The translations under genes were made by a program, and so were the position numbers. Source: Mycolicibacterium rhodesiae JS60 (GTDB lineage: Bacteria > Actinomycetota > Actinomycetes > Mycobacteriales > Mycobacteriaceae). Taken from it: 64,000 bases of DNA. Location of the stretch: positions 1 through 64,000 of the forward strand of contig AGIQ01000012.1 in the NCBI GenBank assembly GCA_000230935.2. Direction: 5' to 3'. The first letter of the stretch is position 1. Each line of letters starts with the position of its first letter. Below, piece by piece: positions 40,377 to 49,033 of the stretch. The notes below the pieces were generated by a model. That model saw nothing but the letters and a program-made list of their open reading frames with translations. It ran no database searches and had not been told where the DNA came from.

Positions 40377-41804
40377 CTAAGTGCCGCAGAAGGTTTGGAA
40401 GCAGCGTCCAAAGTCGTCGGGAGCGGGCTCGGCGTAGCGCTCGAACCCCGGACGTTCGTCGTAGGGTGAGGTGATCACCCGCAGTAGCCGCTCGAACGGC
40501 TCCATGTCTCCCGCTGTCGCGGCGCTCAGCGCCTCCTCGACCAGGTGATTGCGCGGGATGTAGACCGGGTTGACCCGCTGCATCGCCTCGACGTCCGGAC
40601 CCATACCGCGCCACCGGCTGGCCCACATCTCGAACGCCGGCTCGACTCCGCCGGCGGCAAGCCGGCGGAAGAACGAGGTGTAGTCGACGTGCTCCGGCTC
40701 GAGCAGCTCCAAGAGCTCCTCGCTGAGCTGCTGCACCACGGCGTCGTCAACTTCGTCGCTCAGTCCCAGCTTCCTGCGCATACCCGCCGTCCACGCCGCC
40801 GAGTACAGGCCGGGGAACTGCTGTAGCGACGCGGTGACCAACTCGATCGCGCGCTCCTGGTCGTCGTCGATCAGCCCGAGCAGCGCCTCGGCCAAGCGGG
40901 TGAGATTCCAGGCGGCGATCGCCGGCTGGTTGCCGTAGGCGTAGCGGCCCCACGAGTCGATCGAACTGAACACCGTCTTCGGGTCGAAGGCGTCCATGAA
41001 CGCACACGGCCCGTAGTCGATCGTCTCGCCCGAGATCGTCATGTTGTCGGTGTTCATCACGCCATGGATGAACCCTGCCAGCATCCACTGGGCGATGAGT
41101 CCGGCCTGGGCGGCGATCACCGAGTCCAGAAGGGTGAGGTAGGGATTGTCGGCCTCGGCGGCGTCGGGGTAATGCCTGCTGATCGCGTGGTCGGCGAGTC
41201 GCCGCAATACGTCGAGTTCGCCTGCGGCCGCGACGTATTGGAAGCTGCCGACGCGCAGATGGCTTGCCGCGACGCGCGCGAGGACGGCGCCGTCGAGCTC
41301 CGTCTCGCGCTGGACGGTGCGCCCGGTGGCGATCACCGACAGCGAGCGGGTGGTCGGAATGCCCAGTGCGTGCATCGCTTCGCTGACCAGGTATTCGCGC
41401 AGCATCGGGCCGATCGCTGCCAAACCGTCGCCGCCGCGGGCGAACGGCGTGCGCCCCGATCCCTTCAGATGCAGGTCGCGCGGTGTGCCGTCGACATCGA
41501 GTTCACCCAGCAGCAGGGCGCGACCGTCGCCGAGGCGCGGCACCCAGCCGCCGAACTGATGGCCGGCGTACCCCTGCGCGACGGGTTCGGCATCCGCCGG
41601 GAGCGCAGTCCCCACGAGCAGGCCGATTCCGTCGGGGCTGCGCAGCCAGGAGGCATCCAGGCCCAGCTCGAGGGCGAGCGACTCGTTGAGTACGAGCAGC
41701 CGCGGATCGGGTGCAGACTCGGCCTGCCAGCGCAGCGCTATCTCGGGCACCTCGGTGGCGAATCGATGGCCGAGAACGACGGTCCGGTCAGGCGCGATGC
41801 TCAT
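40377..41804 (-). CDS. selO: SelO/YdiU-family protein AMPylase
   Basis: 475 residues from ATG 41804. Pseudokinase fold that transfers AMP to protein hydroxyls. Diagnostic segments: AQGYAGHQFGGWVPRLGDGR, HLKGSGRTPFARGGDG, LREYLVSEAMHALGIPTTRS, FIHGVMNTDNMTISGETIDY followed by GPCAFMDAF, and FDPKTVFSSID. It ends FQTFCGT; the penultimate region holds a Cys where eukaryotic SelO has selenocysteine. A link to redox stress is known for homologs. No operon partner. Confidence 0.92.
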   Translation of the reverse strand: MSIAPDRTVVLGHRFATEVPEIALRWQAESAPDPRLLVLNESLALELGLDASWLRSPDGIGLLVGTALPADAEPVAQGYAGHQFGGWVPRLGDGRALLLGELDVDGTPRDLHLKGSGRTPFARGGDGLAAIGPMLREYLVSEAMHALGIPTTRSLSVIATGRTVQRETELDGAVLARVAASHLRVGSFQYVAAAGELDVLRRLADHAISRHYPDAAEADNPYLTLLDSVIAAQAGLIAQWMLAGFIHGVMNTDNMTISGETIDYGPCAFMDAFDPKTVFSSIDSWGRYAYGNQPAIAAWNLTRLAEALLGLIDDDQERAIELVTASLQQFPGLYSAAWTAGMRRKLGLSDEVDDAVVQQLSEELLELLEPEHVDYTSFFRRLAAGGVEPAFEMWASRWRGMGPDVEAMQRVNPVYIPRNHLVEEALSAATAGDMEPFERLLRVITSPYDERPGFERYAEPAPDDFGRCFQTFCGT

Positions 41805-41869
41805 CGGTGACCAGCCTACGGACCCCAAACTTGGGTTCGGTAGCGCCGGCGGCGGAGTCTGCTTCTGCC

Positions 41870-42349
41870 ATGCCGAAACTTGCGCTGTTCGCACTGGCAG
41901 CAGCGGTGACGATCGTGACAACGGCGCCCACCGCCCAGGCCGCCCACTCCAAGATCCAGTTCCTCGCGCCATCCGGGAACATCGGCTGCCAACTGGGCAC
42001 CGCACCGGACGGGTCGGCCTTCGCGTGGTGCAAGGCCGAGGAGCACAGCTGGGCCGCCCCGCAGTCCGATACCTGCCCCCGCGCGAACATCCCCGGCGCC
42101 ATCGGCGAACCGGGCGGCGAGAACCTTCAGCTCGCCGAGGGCCAAGCGCCCTGCTTCGGCTTCGTGATGAGCCAGCTGTTCTTCAGCGGCCAATACGCAC
42201 CTCCGACGCTCCGCTCCGGGGACCGCCGTTCGGTCGGCAGCATCACCTGCACGGCCGAGCCCGCCGGCGTGACCTGCGCCGACAGCAAGACCGGCAGCTC
42301 GTTCCAGGTGTCGCGCGACTCCTACCGGCTCACCCCGCCAGCGGCTTGA
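41870..42349 (+). CDS. Secreted Cys-rich protein (DUF6636-like)
   Basis: 159 residues. A signal peptide (about 1-24, ending TAQAA) is followed by FLAPSGNIGCQLGTAPDGSA, a stretch typical of small secreted actinobacterial proteins annotated DUF6636. Six mature cysteines (IGCQ, AWCK, TCPR, PCFG, TCTA, TCAD) could form three disulfides. Function unknown. Its 3' end overlaps the convergent peptidase gene by 20 bp. The assignment to DUF6636 rests on memory of the family pattern. Confidence 0.75.
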   Translation: MPKLALFALAAAVTIVTTAPTAQAAHSKIQFLAPSGNIGCQLGTAPDGSAFAWCKAEEHSWAAPQSDTCPRANIPGAIGEPGGENLQLAEGQAPCFGFVMSQLFFSGQYAPPTLRSGDRRSVGSITCTAEPAGVTCADSKTGSSFQVSRDSYRLTPPAA

Positions 42350-42821
42350 GCCGGATCGTCGTCGACGCCAGCAGCCCCAGCGGGTCGACGTAGTCCGCCC
42401 GCGACGCCGGACCCCACATCGCACCCCAGTGCAGGCACGCGGCCACCGGGCAGCCCGCATGACCAGGCACGAGCCGGCCCAGCGCGGTCGACGAGTCCAC
42501 CAGTTGCCCCACCCGCACGACAGCCTCGACCGGCTCGTAGCTGGTGCGCAGGCCGCCGGCATGGGCCAGTGATACCACCGGGCGCCCGGCCAGCGTGCCG
42601 GCGAACACGACGGTCGCCGGTCCCGCCGCATACACGGGCTGGTCGGGCACCCCGGCCAGGTCCACTCCCCGATGCCCGCGCTGCCAGTCGGGAGAGGGCG
42701 CGTCGAACACCCTGGTCACCGTCGGGCGTGGCCGCAGCGGCCACTGCAGCCGCCCGTCATCGGCCCGCCCGACGCCGGTGCCCAGCGTCACGGCCGCCGC
42801 AATCAGCACAAGCCAGCGCAT
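42330..42821 (-). CDS. Secreted M23 (LytM-like) peptidase-fold protein
   Basis: 163 residues with a signal peptide (about 1-20) and one M23 domain: RVFDAPSPDWQRGHRGVDLAG carries the HxxxD zinc motif, followed by VSLAHAGGLRTSYEPV and CPVAACLHWGAMWG. The usual HxH zinc motif reads CLH, with Cys in the first position. Family members cleave peptidoglycan cross-bridges or act as activators when degenerate. Corresponds by position to Rv2891. Confidence 0.88.
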   Translation of the reverse strand: MRWLVLIAAAVTLGTGVGRADDGRLQWPLRPRPTVTRVFDAPSPDWQRGHRGVDLAGVPDQPVYAAGPATVVFAGTLAGRPVVSLAHAGGLRTSYEPVEAVVRVGQLVDSSTALGRLVPGHAGCPVAACLHWGAMWGPASRADYVDPLGLLASTTIRLKPLAG

Positions 42822-42999
42822 CGCTCCAGTTCAGTGGCCTACGAAACCAAATAACAGCCCCACAACCCGGCGCTGTGGACCAGCCGGCCGCTGTGGACAA
42901 AGCACCCGTTGCGGCGGTGTAAACTTTGATCCGCAACTCGCGCGAGCGGGTTGACTTCGCGCGTCTGTTCCGCAAGTCCGCTTCATCGACTTGCACCAC

Positions 43000-43067
43000 G
43001 CATGCCGGTTGGTCCCGTCCGCGGGTCGGCATGCCTCAGACGCCAGGGCTTGGCTTCACCCGAAGCC
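43000..43067 (+). promoter_or_regulatory. Two consecutive hairpins in the rpsB leader
   Basis: GCATGCCG (43000-43007) pairs perfectly with CGGCATGC (43027-43034), with an inner CCCG/CGGG pairing. GGCTTC-ACCC-GAAGCC (43052-43067) forms a second perfect stem 32 bp before the rpsB start. This resembles an autoregulatory ribosomal-protein leader, where S2 would bind its own mRNA. The remainder of the 42822-43099 gap holds the repeated GCTGTGGAC and a likely promoter, and no gene. Confidence 0.5.
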
Positions 43068-43099
43068 GGGCGACAACCGACACACCTTAAGGCACACGC

Positions 43100-43924
43100 A
43101 TGGCCGTAGTAACCATGAAGCAGCTGCTTGACAGCGGCACCCACTTCGGGCACCAGACCCGACGCTGGAACCCCAAGATGAAGCGGTTCATCTTCACCGA
43201 CCGCAACGGCATCTACATCATCGATCTGCAGCAGACGCTGACCTACATCGATCAGGCTTACGAGTTCGTCAAGGAAACCGTCGCCCACGGCGGCAGCATC
43301 CTGTTCGTCGGCACCAAGAAGCAGGCCCAGGAGTCCATCGCGGACGAGGCCACCCGCGTCGGTATGCCCTACGTGAACCAGCGCTGGCTGGGCGGCATGC
43401 TGACCAACTTCTCCACCGTTCACAAGCGTCTGCAGCGCCTCAAGGAGCTCGAGGCCATGGAGCAGACCGGTGGCTTCGAGGGTCGTACCAAGAAGGAAAT
43501 CCTGATGCTGACCCGCGAGAAGAACAAGCTCGAGCGCAGCCTCGGCGGTATCCGGGACATGCAGAAGGTGCCATCGGCGATCTGGGTCGTCGACACCAAC
43601 AAGGAACACCTCGCCGTCAGCGAGGCCATCAAGCTGGGCATCCCGGTCATCGCGATCCTGGACACCAACTGCGACCCCGACCAGGTCAACTACCCGATCC
43701 CGGGTAACGACGACGCCATCCGCTCGGCGGCCCTGCTGACCAAGGTGATCGCCTCCGCGGTGGCCGAGGGCCTGCAGGCTCGCGCCGGCGTCGGCTCGGG
43801 CGACAAGCCCGAAGCCGCAGCCGAACCGCTGGCCGAGTGGGAGCAGGAGCTGCTGGCCAGCGCAACCGCGTCGGCCCCCAATGACGCCGGGCCGGTCGCT
43901 GAAACCACCACCGACGCTTCTTGA
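43100..43924 (+). CDS. rpsB: 30S ribosomal protein S2
   Basis: 274 residues: TMKQLLDSGTHFGHQTRRWN, FTDRNGIYIIDLQQTL, TNFSTVHKRLQRL and PVIAILDTNCDPD, all canonical. The acidic C-terminal extension is common in mycobacteria. ATG 43100 follows a leader with two hairpins. tsf begins 24 bp downstream in the same transcript. Confidence 0.98.
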   Translation: MAVVTMKQLLDSGTHFGHQTRRWNPKMKRFIFTDRNGIYIIDLQQTLTYIDQAYEFVKETVAHGGSILFVGTKKQAQESIADEATRVGMPYVNQRWLGGMLTNFSTVHKRLQRLKELEAMEQTGGFEGRTKKEILMLTREKNKLERSLGGIRDMQKVPSAIWVVDTNKEHLAVSEAIKLGIPVIAILDTNCDPDQVNYPIPGNDDAIRSAALLTKVIASAVAEGLQARAGVGSGDKPEAAAEPLAEWEQELLASATASAPNDAGPVAETTTDAS

Positions 43925-43948
43925 TTTTTAGGGAAGGGCTTTCGCTCT

Positions 43949-44776
43949 ATGGCTAACTACACCGCTGCCGACGTCAAGCGGCTTCGGGAGCTCACCGGCG
44001 CGGGCATGCTCGACTGCAAGAACGCCCTGGCCGAAAACGACGGCGACTTCGACAAGGCCGTCGAGGCGCTGCGTATCAAGGGTGCCAAGGACGTCGGCAA
44101 GCGCGCTGAGCGCGCCACCGCCGAGGGTCTGGTCGCCGCTAAGGGCGGTGCACTGATCGAGCTCAACTCCGAGACCGATTTCGTCGCCAAGAACGCCGAG
44201 TTCCAGAAGCTTGCCGACGACGTGGTCGATGCCGCTGCCGCCGCGAAGGCCACCGATGTGGAGGCCCTCAAGGCCGCCAAGATCGGTGACAAGACCGTCG
44301 AGCAGGCCGTCGCGGAGCTGTCGGCCAAGATCGGCGAGAAGCTCGAGCTGCGCCGTGCCGCGTACTTCGACGGCAAGGTCGAGGCCTACCTGCACAAGCG
44401 TGCCGCCGATCTGCCGCCCGCCGTGGGTGTGCTGGTCGAGTACGAAGCCGGTGACGCAGCGAAGGGCGTAGACGCGGCGCACGCCGTGGCCCTGCAGATC
44501 GCCGCGCTCAAGGCCAAGTACCTGACCCGCGAGGACGTTCCGGCTGACATCGTGGCCAACGAGCGCCACATCGCAGAGGAGACGGCCAAGGCCGAGGGCA
44601 AGCCCGAGCAGGCGCTGCCCAAGATCATCGAGGGTCGCGTCACCGGCTTCTACAAGGACGTCGTGCTGCTCGAGCAGCCGTCGGTGTCCGACAACAAGAA
44701 GACCGTCAAGGCGCTTCTCGACGAGGCCGGCGTGACCGTCACGCGGTTCGCCCGCTTCGAGGTCGGTCAGGCCTAG
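43949..44776 (+). CDS. tsf: Elongation factor Ts
   Basis: 275 residues. N-terminal UBA-like domain (ADVKRLRELTGAGMLDCKNA), the TDFVAKN signature in LNSETDFVAKNAEF, and the core dimerisation domain ending KTVKALLDEAGVTVTRFARF. It recycles EF-Tu by releasing GDP. It is followed by a strong terminator, closing the rpsB-tsf operon. Confidence 0.98.
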   Translation: MANYTAADVKRLRELTGAGMLDCKNALAENDGDFDKAVEALRIKGAKDVGKRAERATAEGLVAAKGGALIELNSETDFVAKNAEFQKLADDVVDAAAAAKATDVEALKAAKIGDKTVEQAVAELSAKIGEKLELRRAAYFDGKVEAYLHKRAADLPPAVGVLVEYEAGDAAKGVDAAHAVALQIAALKAKYLTREDVPADIVANERHIAEETAKAEGKPEQALPKIIEGRVTGFYKDVVLLEQPSVSDNKKTVKALLDEAGVTVTRFARFEVGQA

Positions 44777-44817
44777 CTCCACACAAACTTGGGCGGCGCA
44801 CCAAACCGTCCAACTGG

Positions 44818-44861
44818 AAAACCCCGCGTCATATCCGGCGATCCCGGAGACGCGGGGTTTT
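44818..44861 (+). terminator. Rho-independent terminator of rpsB-tsf
   Basis: AAAACCCCGCGTC (44818-44830) and GACGCGGGGTTTT (44849-44861) are perfectly complementary over 13 bp, loop 18 nt, with a T-run ending the stem. This is the clearest intrinsic terminator in the window. Confidence 0.9.
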
Positions 44862-44915
44862 GCCGTCTTCGGGCAAAGCTGAACGAAATCGACATTTCGC
44901 GTGTGAGAATTCGCC

Positions 44916-45230
44916 ATGCCAATTAAAGGGGTGTTGATTTCAGCGGCTGGTTTTGCGCTGCTGATGGGCAGTTCCGCGGTTAGTTCGGCGGAACCCACGG
45001 TGAATCATTGCCCGCCCCAGGATCAATCGCAGATCGATATCGTCAACGGTCCCATCACCTGCGGGGAGGCGTATGCGACCGCCGGCCAGTACCAGGCCGA
45101 AGGCGAGAAGTACCAGCAGATTGGTCCCTTCACCTGCTACACGGGCAATGCGATGACTATGCCTGTCGTATTGAGCTGTGCTTCCGACTTGTCCGATTTT
45201 GCGGTGAACAACGGAATTCCCGGGCAGTAA
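44916..45230 (+). CDS. Small secreted protein, function unknown
   Basis: 104 residues: signal peptide about 1-25 (GFALLMGSSAVSSAEP), mature part of about 79 residues with four cysteines (NHCPP, ITCGE, FTCYT, LSCAS), probably two disulfides. The pattern PITCGEAYATAGQYQAEGEK and FTCYTGNAMTMPVVLSC resembles small mycobacterial exported proteins, but I cannot name a family. It stands alone between the tsf terminator and an LLM oxidoreductase. Confidence 0.7.
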   Translation: MPIKGVLISAAGFALLMGSSAVSSAEPTVNHCPPQDQSQIDIVNGPITCGEAYATAGQYQAEGEKYQQIGPFTCYTGNAMTMPVVLSCASDLSDFAVNNGIPGQ

Positions 45231-45268
45231 TCGGGAAGCATCCACGCTCAGTCGCGGTCGGATGAGCC

Positions 45269-46132
45269 ATGCGCATCGGAGTCACGTTCCCTCAAACCGA
45301 ACTCGGGCCAGACGTGGGCGCGGTCCGCGCTTACGGCCAGCGGGTGGAGGAATTGGGGTTCACCCACATCCTGGCCTACGACCATGTGCTGGGCGCCGAT
45401 CGCGAGGTGCACGAGGGCTGGGCTGGGCCGTACGACGTTCACACCACCTTCCACGAGCCGCTGGTGCTGTTCGGCTACCTCGCGGCGGTCACTACCACGG
45501 TGGAGCTGGTGACCGGCGTGATCATCCTGCCGCAGCGCCAGACCGCCCTGGTGGCCAAGCAGGCCGCCGAGGTGGATCTGCTCAGCGGTGGACGGCTGCG
45601 GCTCGGAATCGGATTGGGTTGGAACCCAGTCGAATACGAGGCACTCGGCGAGGACTTCTCCAACCGCGGCCGCCGATCCGAGGAACAGGTCGACGTGATG
45701 CGCCGGCTCTGGACCGAACAAACCGTCAGCTACGAAGGGCGCTACCACACGGTCACCGGCGCGGGCCTGTCTCCGCTGCCGATCCAACGACCCATCCCGG
45801 TATGGTTCGGCGCCGCGTCCAGCCGCGCCTACGAGCGCGCGGGACGCCTCGGCGACGGCTGGTTCCCGATGATGGCACCCGGGCACGGGCTCGACGAGGC
45901 GCGGGTCGCCGTCGAGCAGGCCGCTGCGGCCGCCGGTCGCGATCCCTCCGCATTGGGTATGGAGGGCCGGGTCGACTGGTCCGGGGGTCGCGACACGGTG
46001 GGCGAGGAGCTGGCGGCCTGGCGGGCGGGCGGTGCCACCCACGTCTCGATCAACACGATGGGCGCCGGCCTGCACGGGGTCGACGGGCACCTCGCGGCGT
46101 TGGCAGCGGTGGCGGCCGACCTCCCGCGGTGA
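45269..46132 (+). CDS. LLM-class F420-dependent oxidoreductase
   Basis: 287 residues, luciferase-like TIM barrel: RIGVTFPQTELGPDVGAVRA, FTHILAYDHVLGAD, VTGVIILPQRQTALVAKQAA, RLRLGIGLGWNPVEYEALGE and PIPVWFGAASSRAYERAGRL. Mycobacterial members of this type use coenzyme F420. Substrate unknown. It precedes the amidase gene by 41 bp, though that gene seems to have its own promoter. Confidence 0.88.
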   Translation: MRIGVTFPQTELGPDVGAVRAYGQRVEELGFTHILAYDHVLGADREVHEGWAGPYDVHTTFHEPLVLFGYLAAVTTTVELVTGVIILPQRQTALVAKQAAEVDLLSGGRLRLGIGLGWNPVEYEALGEDFSNRGRRSEEQVDVMRRLWTEQTVSYEGRYHTVTGAGLSPLPIQRPIPVWFGAASSRAYERAGRLGDGWFPMMAPGHGLDEARVAVEQAAAAAGRDPSALGMEGRVDWSGGRDTVGEELAAWRAGGATHVSINTMGAGLHGVDGHLAALAAVAADLPR

Positions 46133-46160
46133 GCCGGGCCGTTATTGCACACGTGCCTGC

Positions 46161-46173
46161 TAGCGTCAGCTGA
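46161..46173 (+). promoter_or_regulatory. Putative -10 element of the amidase gene, leaderless start
   Basis: TAGCGT (46161-46166) fits TAnnnT and ends seven bases before the amidase ATG; no Shine-Dalgarno sequence is visible. Confidence 0.45.
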
Positions 46174-47577
46174 ATGCGACATGTGCACGCCTTCGGCGAC
46201 GACGCCCTCGGCGACCTGGATGCGGTAGCCCTGGTCGACGCCCTCCGCACCGGCAAGGTATCTCGCCCCGAACTGGTCGAGGCCGCGATCGCCCGAACCG
46301 AGAAGGTCAACCCCATCCTCAACGGCCTGGCGCACGAGACCTTCGAGCGGGCGCTGGCCCGGGCCTATGCGGGCGGGCGTGGCTACTTCGACGGGGTGCC
46401 GACGTTCATCAAGGACAACGTCGACGTCGAGGGCATGCCGACCATGCAGGGCACCGACGCGTGGGAACCCCGCCCGCACGCCGCTCATGGTGACTTCGCC
46501 AAGTTCTTCCTGGCCTCCGGGCTGGTGCCGCTGGGCAAGACCCAGCTGTCGGAATTCGGGTTCAGCGCCTCGGCCGAGCATCCCCGCATCGGCGCCGTCC
46601 GCAACCCGTGGGACACCGACTTCACCGCGGGCGCGTCGTCGTCGGGCTCGGGGGCGTTCGTCGCCGCCGGCGTGGTGCCGATCGCACATGCCAACGACGG
46701 CGGCGGCTCCATCCGGATCCCCGCAGCGTGTAACGGTCTCGTCGGCCTCAAACCGTCGCGCGGCCGGTTGCCGCTGGACAAGATGACCCGGCAGATGCCG
46801 GTGCGCATCGTCAATGACGGTGTACTGACCCGCACCGTGCGCGACACCGCCGCGTTCTACCGGGAAACCGAACGCATCTGGCGCAACCGCAGGCTGCAGC
46901 CGATCGGCGCCGTCACCGGACCGGGCACCGCCCGGCTGCGTATCGCGGTCGTCACTCAATCGGTGAATCGACAGGCCGCTCCGAGCGTTCGCGATCTCAC
47001 CCTGCAGAACGCCGAATTGCTTGCGGGCCTTGGCCATAGCGTCGAGTACCTGGACCAGCCTCCGGTGCCGAGTTATTTCTTGGACGACTTCCTGTTGTAC
47101 TGGGCGTTTTTGGCGATGACGCTGGTGCGCACCGGGCAAAAGACGTTCGGGGAGAGCTTCGACAAGACCAAACTCGACAACCTCACGCTGGGGCTCGACC
47201 GGCATGCCAGCCGCAACCTGCACAAGCTACCGGTCGCGATCACGCGGCTGCGCCGGCTCCGGCGGATCACCGAGCGGCTTTATCAGACCTACGACGTGCT
47301 GCTGATGCCCACGCTGGCCGAGGAGACACCCCGCATCGGGCACCTGGATCCCACCGCGGACTATCAGCAGATCATCGACCGGCTGATCGACTGGGTAGCG
47401 TTCACGCCGCTGCAGAATGCCACGGGGGAGCCGGCAATCTCGTTGCCGCTGGGCCGATCTGCCTCGGGGATGCCGGTCGGCATGATGTTGTCGGGTCCGC
47501 TCGGGCACGAGCGCCGGCTGCTGGAGCTGGCCTACGAGCTCGAAGCCGCCACGCCGTGGCCCCGCATTCAAGGCTGA
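46174..47577 (+). CDS. Amidase signature family enzyme (AmiC-like)
   Basis: 467 residues. The Ser-cisSer-Lys triad region is intact: Lys80 in TFIKDNVDVEGMPTM, the Ser cluster 155-157 in AGASSSGSGAFVAAG, and nucleophile Ser179 in NDGGGSIRIPAACNGLVGLK. It hydrolyses carboxylic amides; the true substrate is unknown. Corresponds by position to amiC (Rv2888c) downstream of tsf. No signal peptide. Confidence 0.92.
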   Translation: MRHVHAFGDDALGDLDAVALVDALRTGKVSRPELVEAAIARTEKVNPILNGLAHETFERALARAYAGGRGYFDGVPTFIKDNVDVEGMPTMQGTDAWEPRPHAAHGDFAKFFLASGLVPLGKTQLSEFGFSASAEHPRIGAVRNPWDTDFTAGASSSGSGAFVAAGVVPIAHANDGGGSIRIPAACNGLVGLKPSRGRLPLDKMTRQMPVRIVNDGVLTRTVRDTAAFYRETERIWRNRRLQPIGAVTGPGTARLRIAVVTQSVNRQAAPSVRDLTLQNAELLAGLGHSVEYLDQPPVPSYFLDDFLLYWAFLAMTLVRTGQKTFGESFDKTKLDNLTLGLDRHASRNLHKLPVAITRLRRLRRITERLYQTYDVLLMPTLAEETPRIGHLDPTADYQQIIDRLIDWVAFTPLQNATGEPAISLPLGRSASGMPVGMMLSGPLGHERRLLELAYELEAATPWPRIQG

Positions 47578-47781
47578 CTGCTGACCTGAGTACGGAATCC
47601 GTGGCCGCTGTGAACGTGTGTCGCGTCGTGACTATGTGGGCGACGATCGGCCAACATGAGCTGGCGAGACCTCGAATACTCTGAGCCGAAGACCCTGTGC
47701 CGGTACAGCCCAAGGCCAGTCAACCGGCCTGACCTGCAACGAAATCCGTTGCCGCGATGTGGTTCCCATCGACACCTGGAT

Positions 47782-47805
47782 TTAACGACGGAACCGTCGA
47801 GTTAA
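47782..47805. promoter_or_regulatory. Palindrome just upstream of the ABC/APC/amine oxidase operon
   Basis: TTAACGACGG-AA-CCGTCGAGTTAA pairs as TTAAC-GACGG with CCGTC-GA-GTTAA (one 2-nt bulge) and ends four bases before the first ATG at 47810. Its place fits a repressor operator over the start of the operon. No adjacent regulator can be assigned with certainty. The gap 47578-47809 holds nothing else recognisable. Confidence 0.45.
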
Positions 47806-47809
47806 CCTG

Positions 47810-49033
47810 ATGGATATCGATCGCGTGCGGTCCGCGAAACAGGGCGGCCGGAATATTGCCGATGTGGAAACCTCTGCCTCCACAACTATTTCGCGACCAT
47901 CGGCGATCGCCACCTCTTCGGGGAACAACACTCTTGTGTGTCTTCTCCGATTTGCGTGGGCGAACATCCGCCGCAGGCCCGAACGGTTTGTGCTGTCTGT
48001 CCTCGGCATCGCACTCGCCCTCACGTGCGTGACGGTGGTGCGCACCATCTCTTCGAGTTTCGCCATCACCGGTGCGGACTCGGTGACCGAGGTACTCGGT
48101 GGCGCCCAGCTATGGGCGGTTCCCTCCGCCGGAGTGCACTACGACAGCACGGTGCAGGCACTGGTTGCCGACGGGCCTGCACCGGCGATCGTCGCCCCCG
48201 GGGGGTGGCGTGCGATCAAGACGGTGTCGGGTACCACCGACGTCAACGGCACTCGGGTGTCGTTGCGCGGTAGCGACGAAACACCGGACGGCCAAGCGGT
48301 TTTGGGCTCCGAGGTCGCTCAGCGGCTCGGCGTGCACGACGGCGACCGCATCGTCGTCGGCGGCCAGGCCCTCGGGGTGCGGGTGGGTGCCGGCGGCCAG
48401 TCGGTGACGGTGGCGACACCACTTGCCGTATCGATCGTGGGTGACAACGGGTGGTGGACGGTGTTCGCGCCCGCGGGGCAGGAGAAGAGCCGCACCCTCG
48501 GCAGCACCTTTGGCGGTGCGGTCGGGCTGTCCTCGACCTCGGACCCCGCCGTCAGCCCGGATCCGGCCGGGCCGGGGTTGATCTACGACACGGTGGGCGG
48601 CAACGGTCCGCTGACCTTTGATCAGAAGTACTCGGCCCTGTTCTCCGGCAAGGTCACCAGCTCGACCCTCGGGATCATCTCGATCATCGGCCTGGTGCTG
48701 GGCTTCATCATCGCGGTGTCGTCGTTCCTTGCGGCGGTGCAGGAGCGCAGGCGTGAGTTCGGCATCATGTCCAGCATCGGTCTGGCCGACGAGGTGCTCT
48801 ACTTCTTCCTGGTGGAATCTGCCGTCGTCTTCGTGGCAGCCTATGTGCTGGGTGTGCTGACCGCGGGAATCGCTGTGTGGCTGGTGATTTCGGGGATTGC
48901 GACTCCGATCGCGTGGTTGCAGGCCGCCGGGATGGTGGTCGGCTTCCTGCCGGCGATGTCGATCGTGGGCGCGCTGATACCCGTACACAGGCTGCTGCAG
49001 AACCGTCCGGTCGACCTGCTCGGAGCCCGCTGA
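47810..49033 (+). CDS. FtsX/MacB-type ABC permease subunit 1
   Basis: 407 residues: an N-terminal helix after a 45-residue cytoplasmic tail (RFVLSVLGIALALTCVTVVR), a ~200-residue external domain (WAVPSAGVHYDSTVQALVAD), then three helices at the C-terminus (TLGIISIIGLVLGFIIAVSS, then YFFLVESAVVFVAAYVLGVL), the FtsX/MacB topology. Such units extract or export lipids, lipoproteins or peptides from the membrane, driven by the ATPase encoded two genes on. Stop and next start share a base (TGATG). Confidence 0.85.
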   Translation: MDIDRVRSAKQGGRNIADVETSASTTISRPSAIATSSGNNTLVCLLRFAWANIRRRPERFVLSVLGIALALTCVTVVRTISSSFAITGADSVTEVLGGAQLWAVPSAGVHYDSTVQALVADGPAPAIVAPGGWRAIKTVSGTTDVNGTRVSLRGSDETPDGQAVLGSEVAQRLGVHDGDRIVVGGQALGVRVGAGGQSVTVATPLAVSIVGDNGWWTVFAPAGQEKSRTLGSTFGGAVGLSSTSDPAVSPDPAGPGLIYDTVGGNGPLTFDQKYSALFSGKVTSSTLGIISIIGLVLGFIIAVSSFLAAVQERRREFGIMSSIGLADEVLYFFLVESAVVFVAAYVLGVLTAGIAVWLVISGIATPIAWLQAAGMVVGFLPAMSIVGALIPVHRLLQNRPVDLLGAR

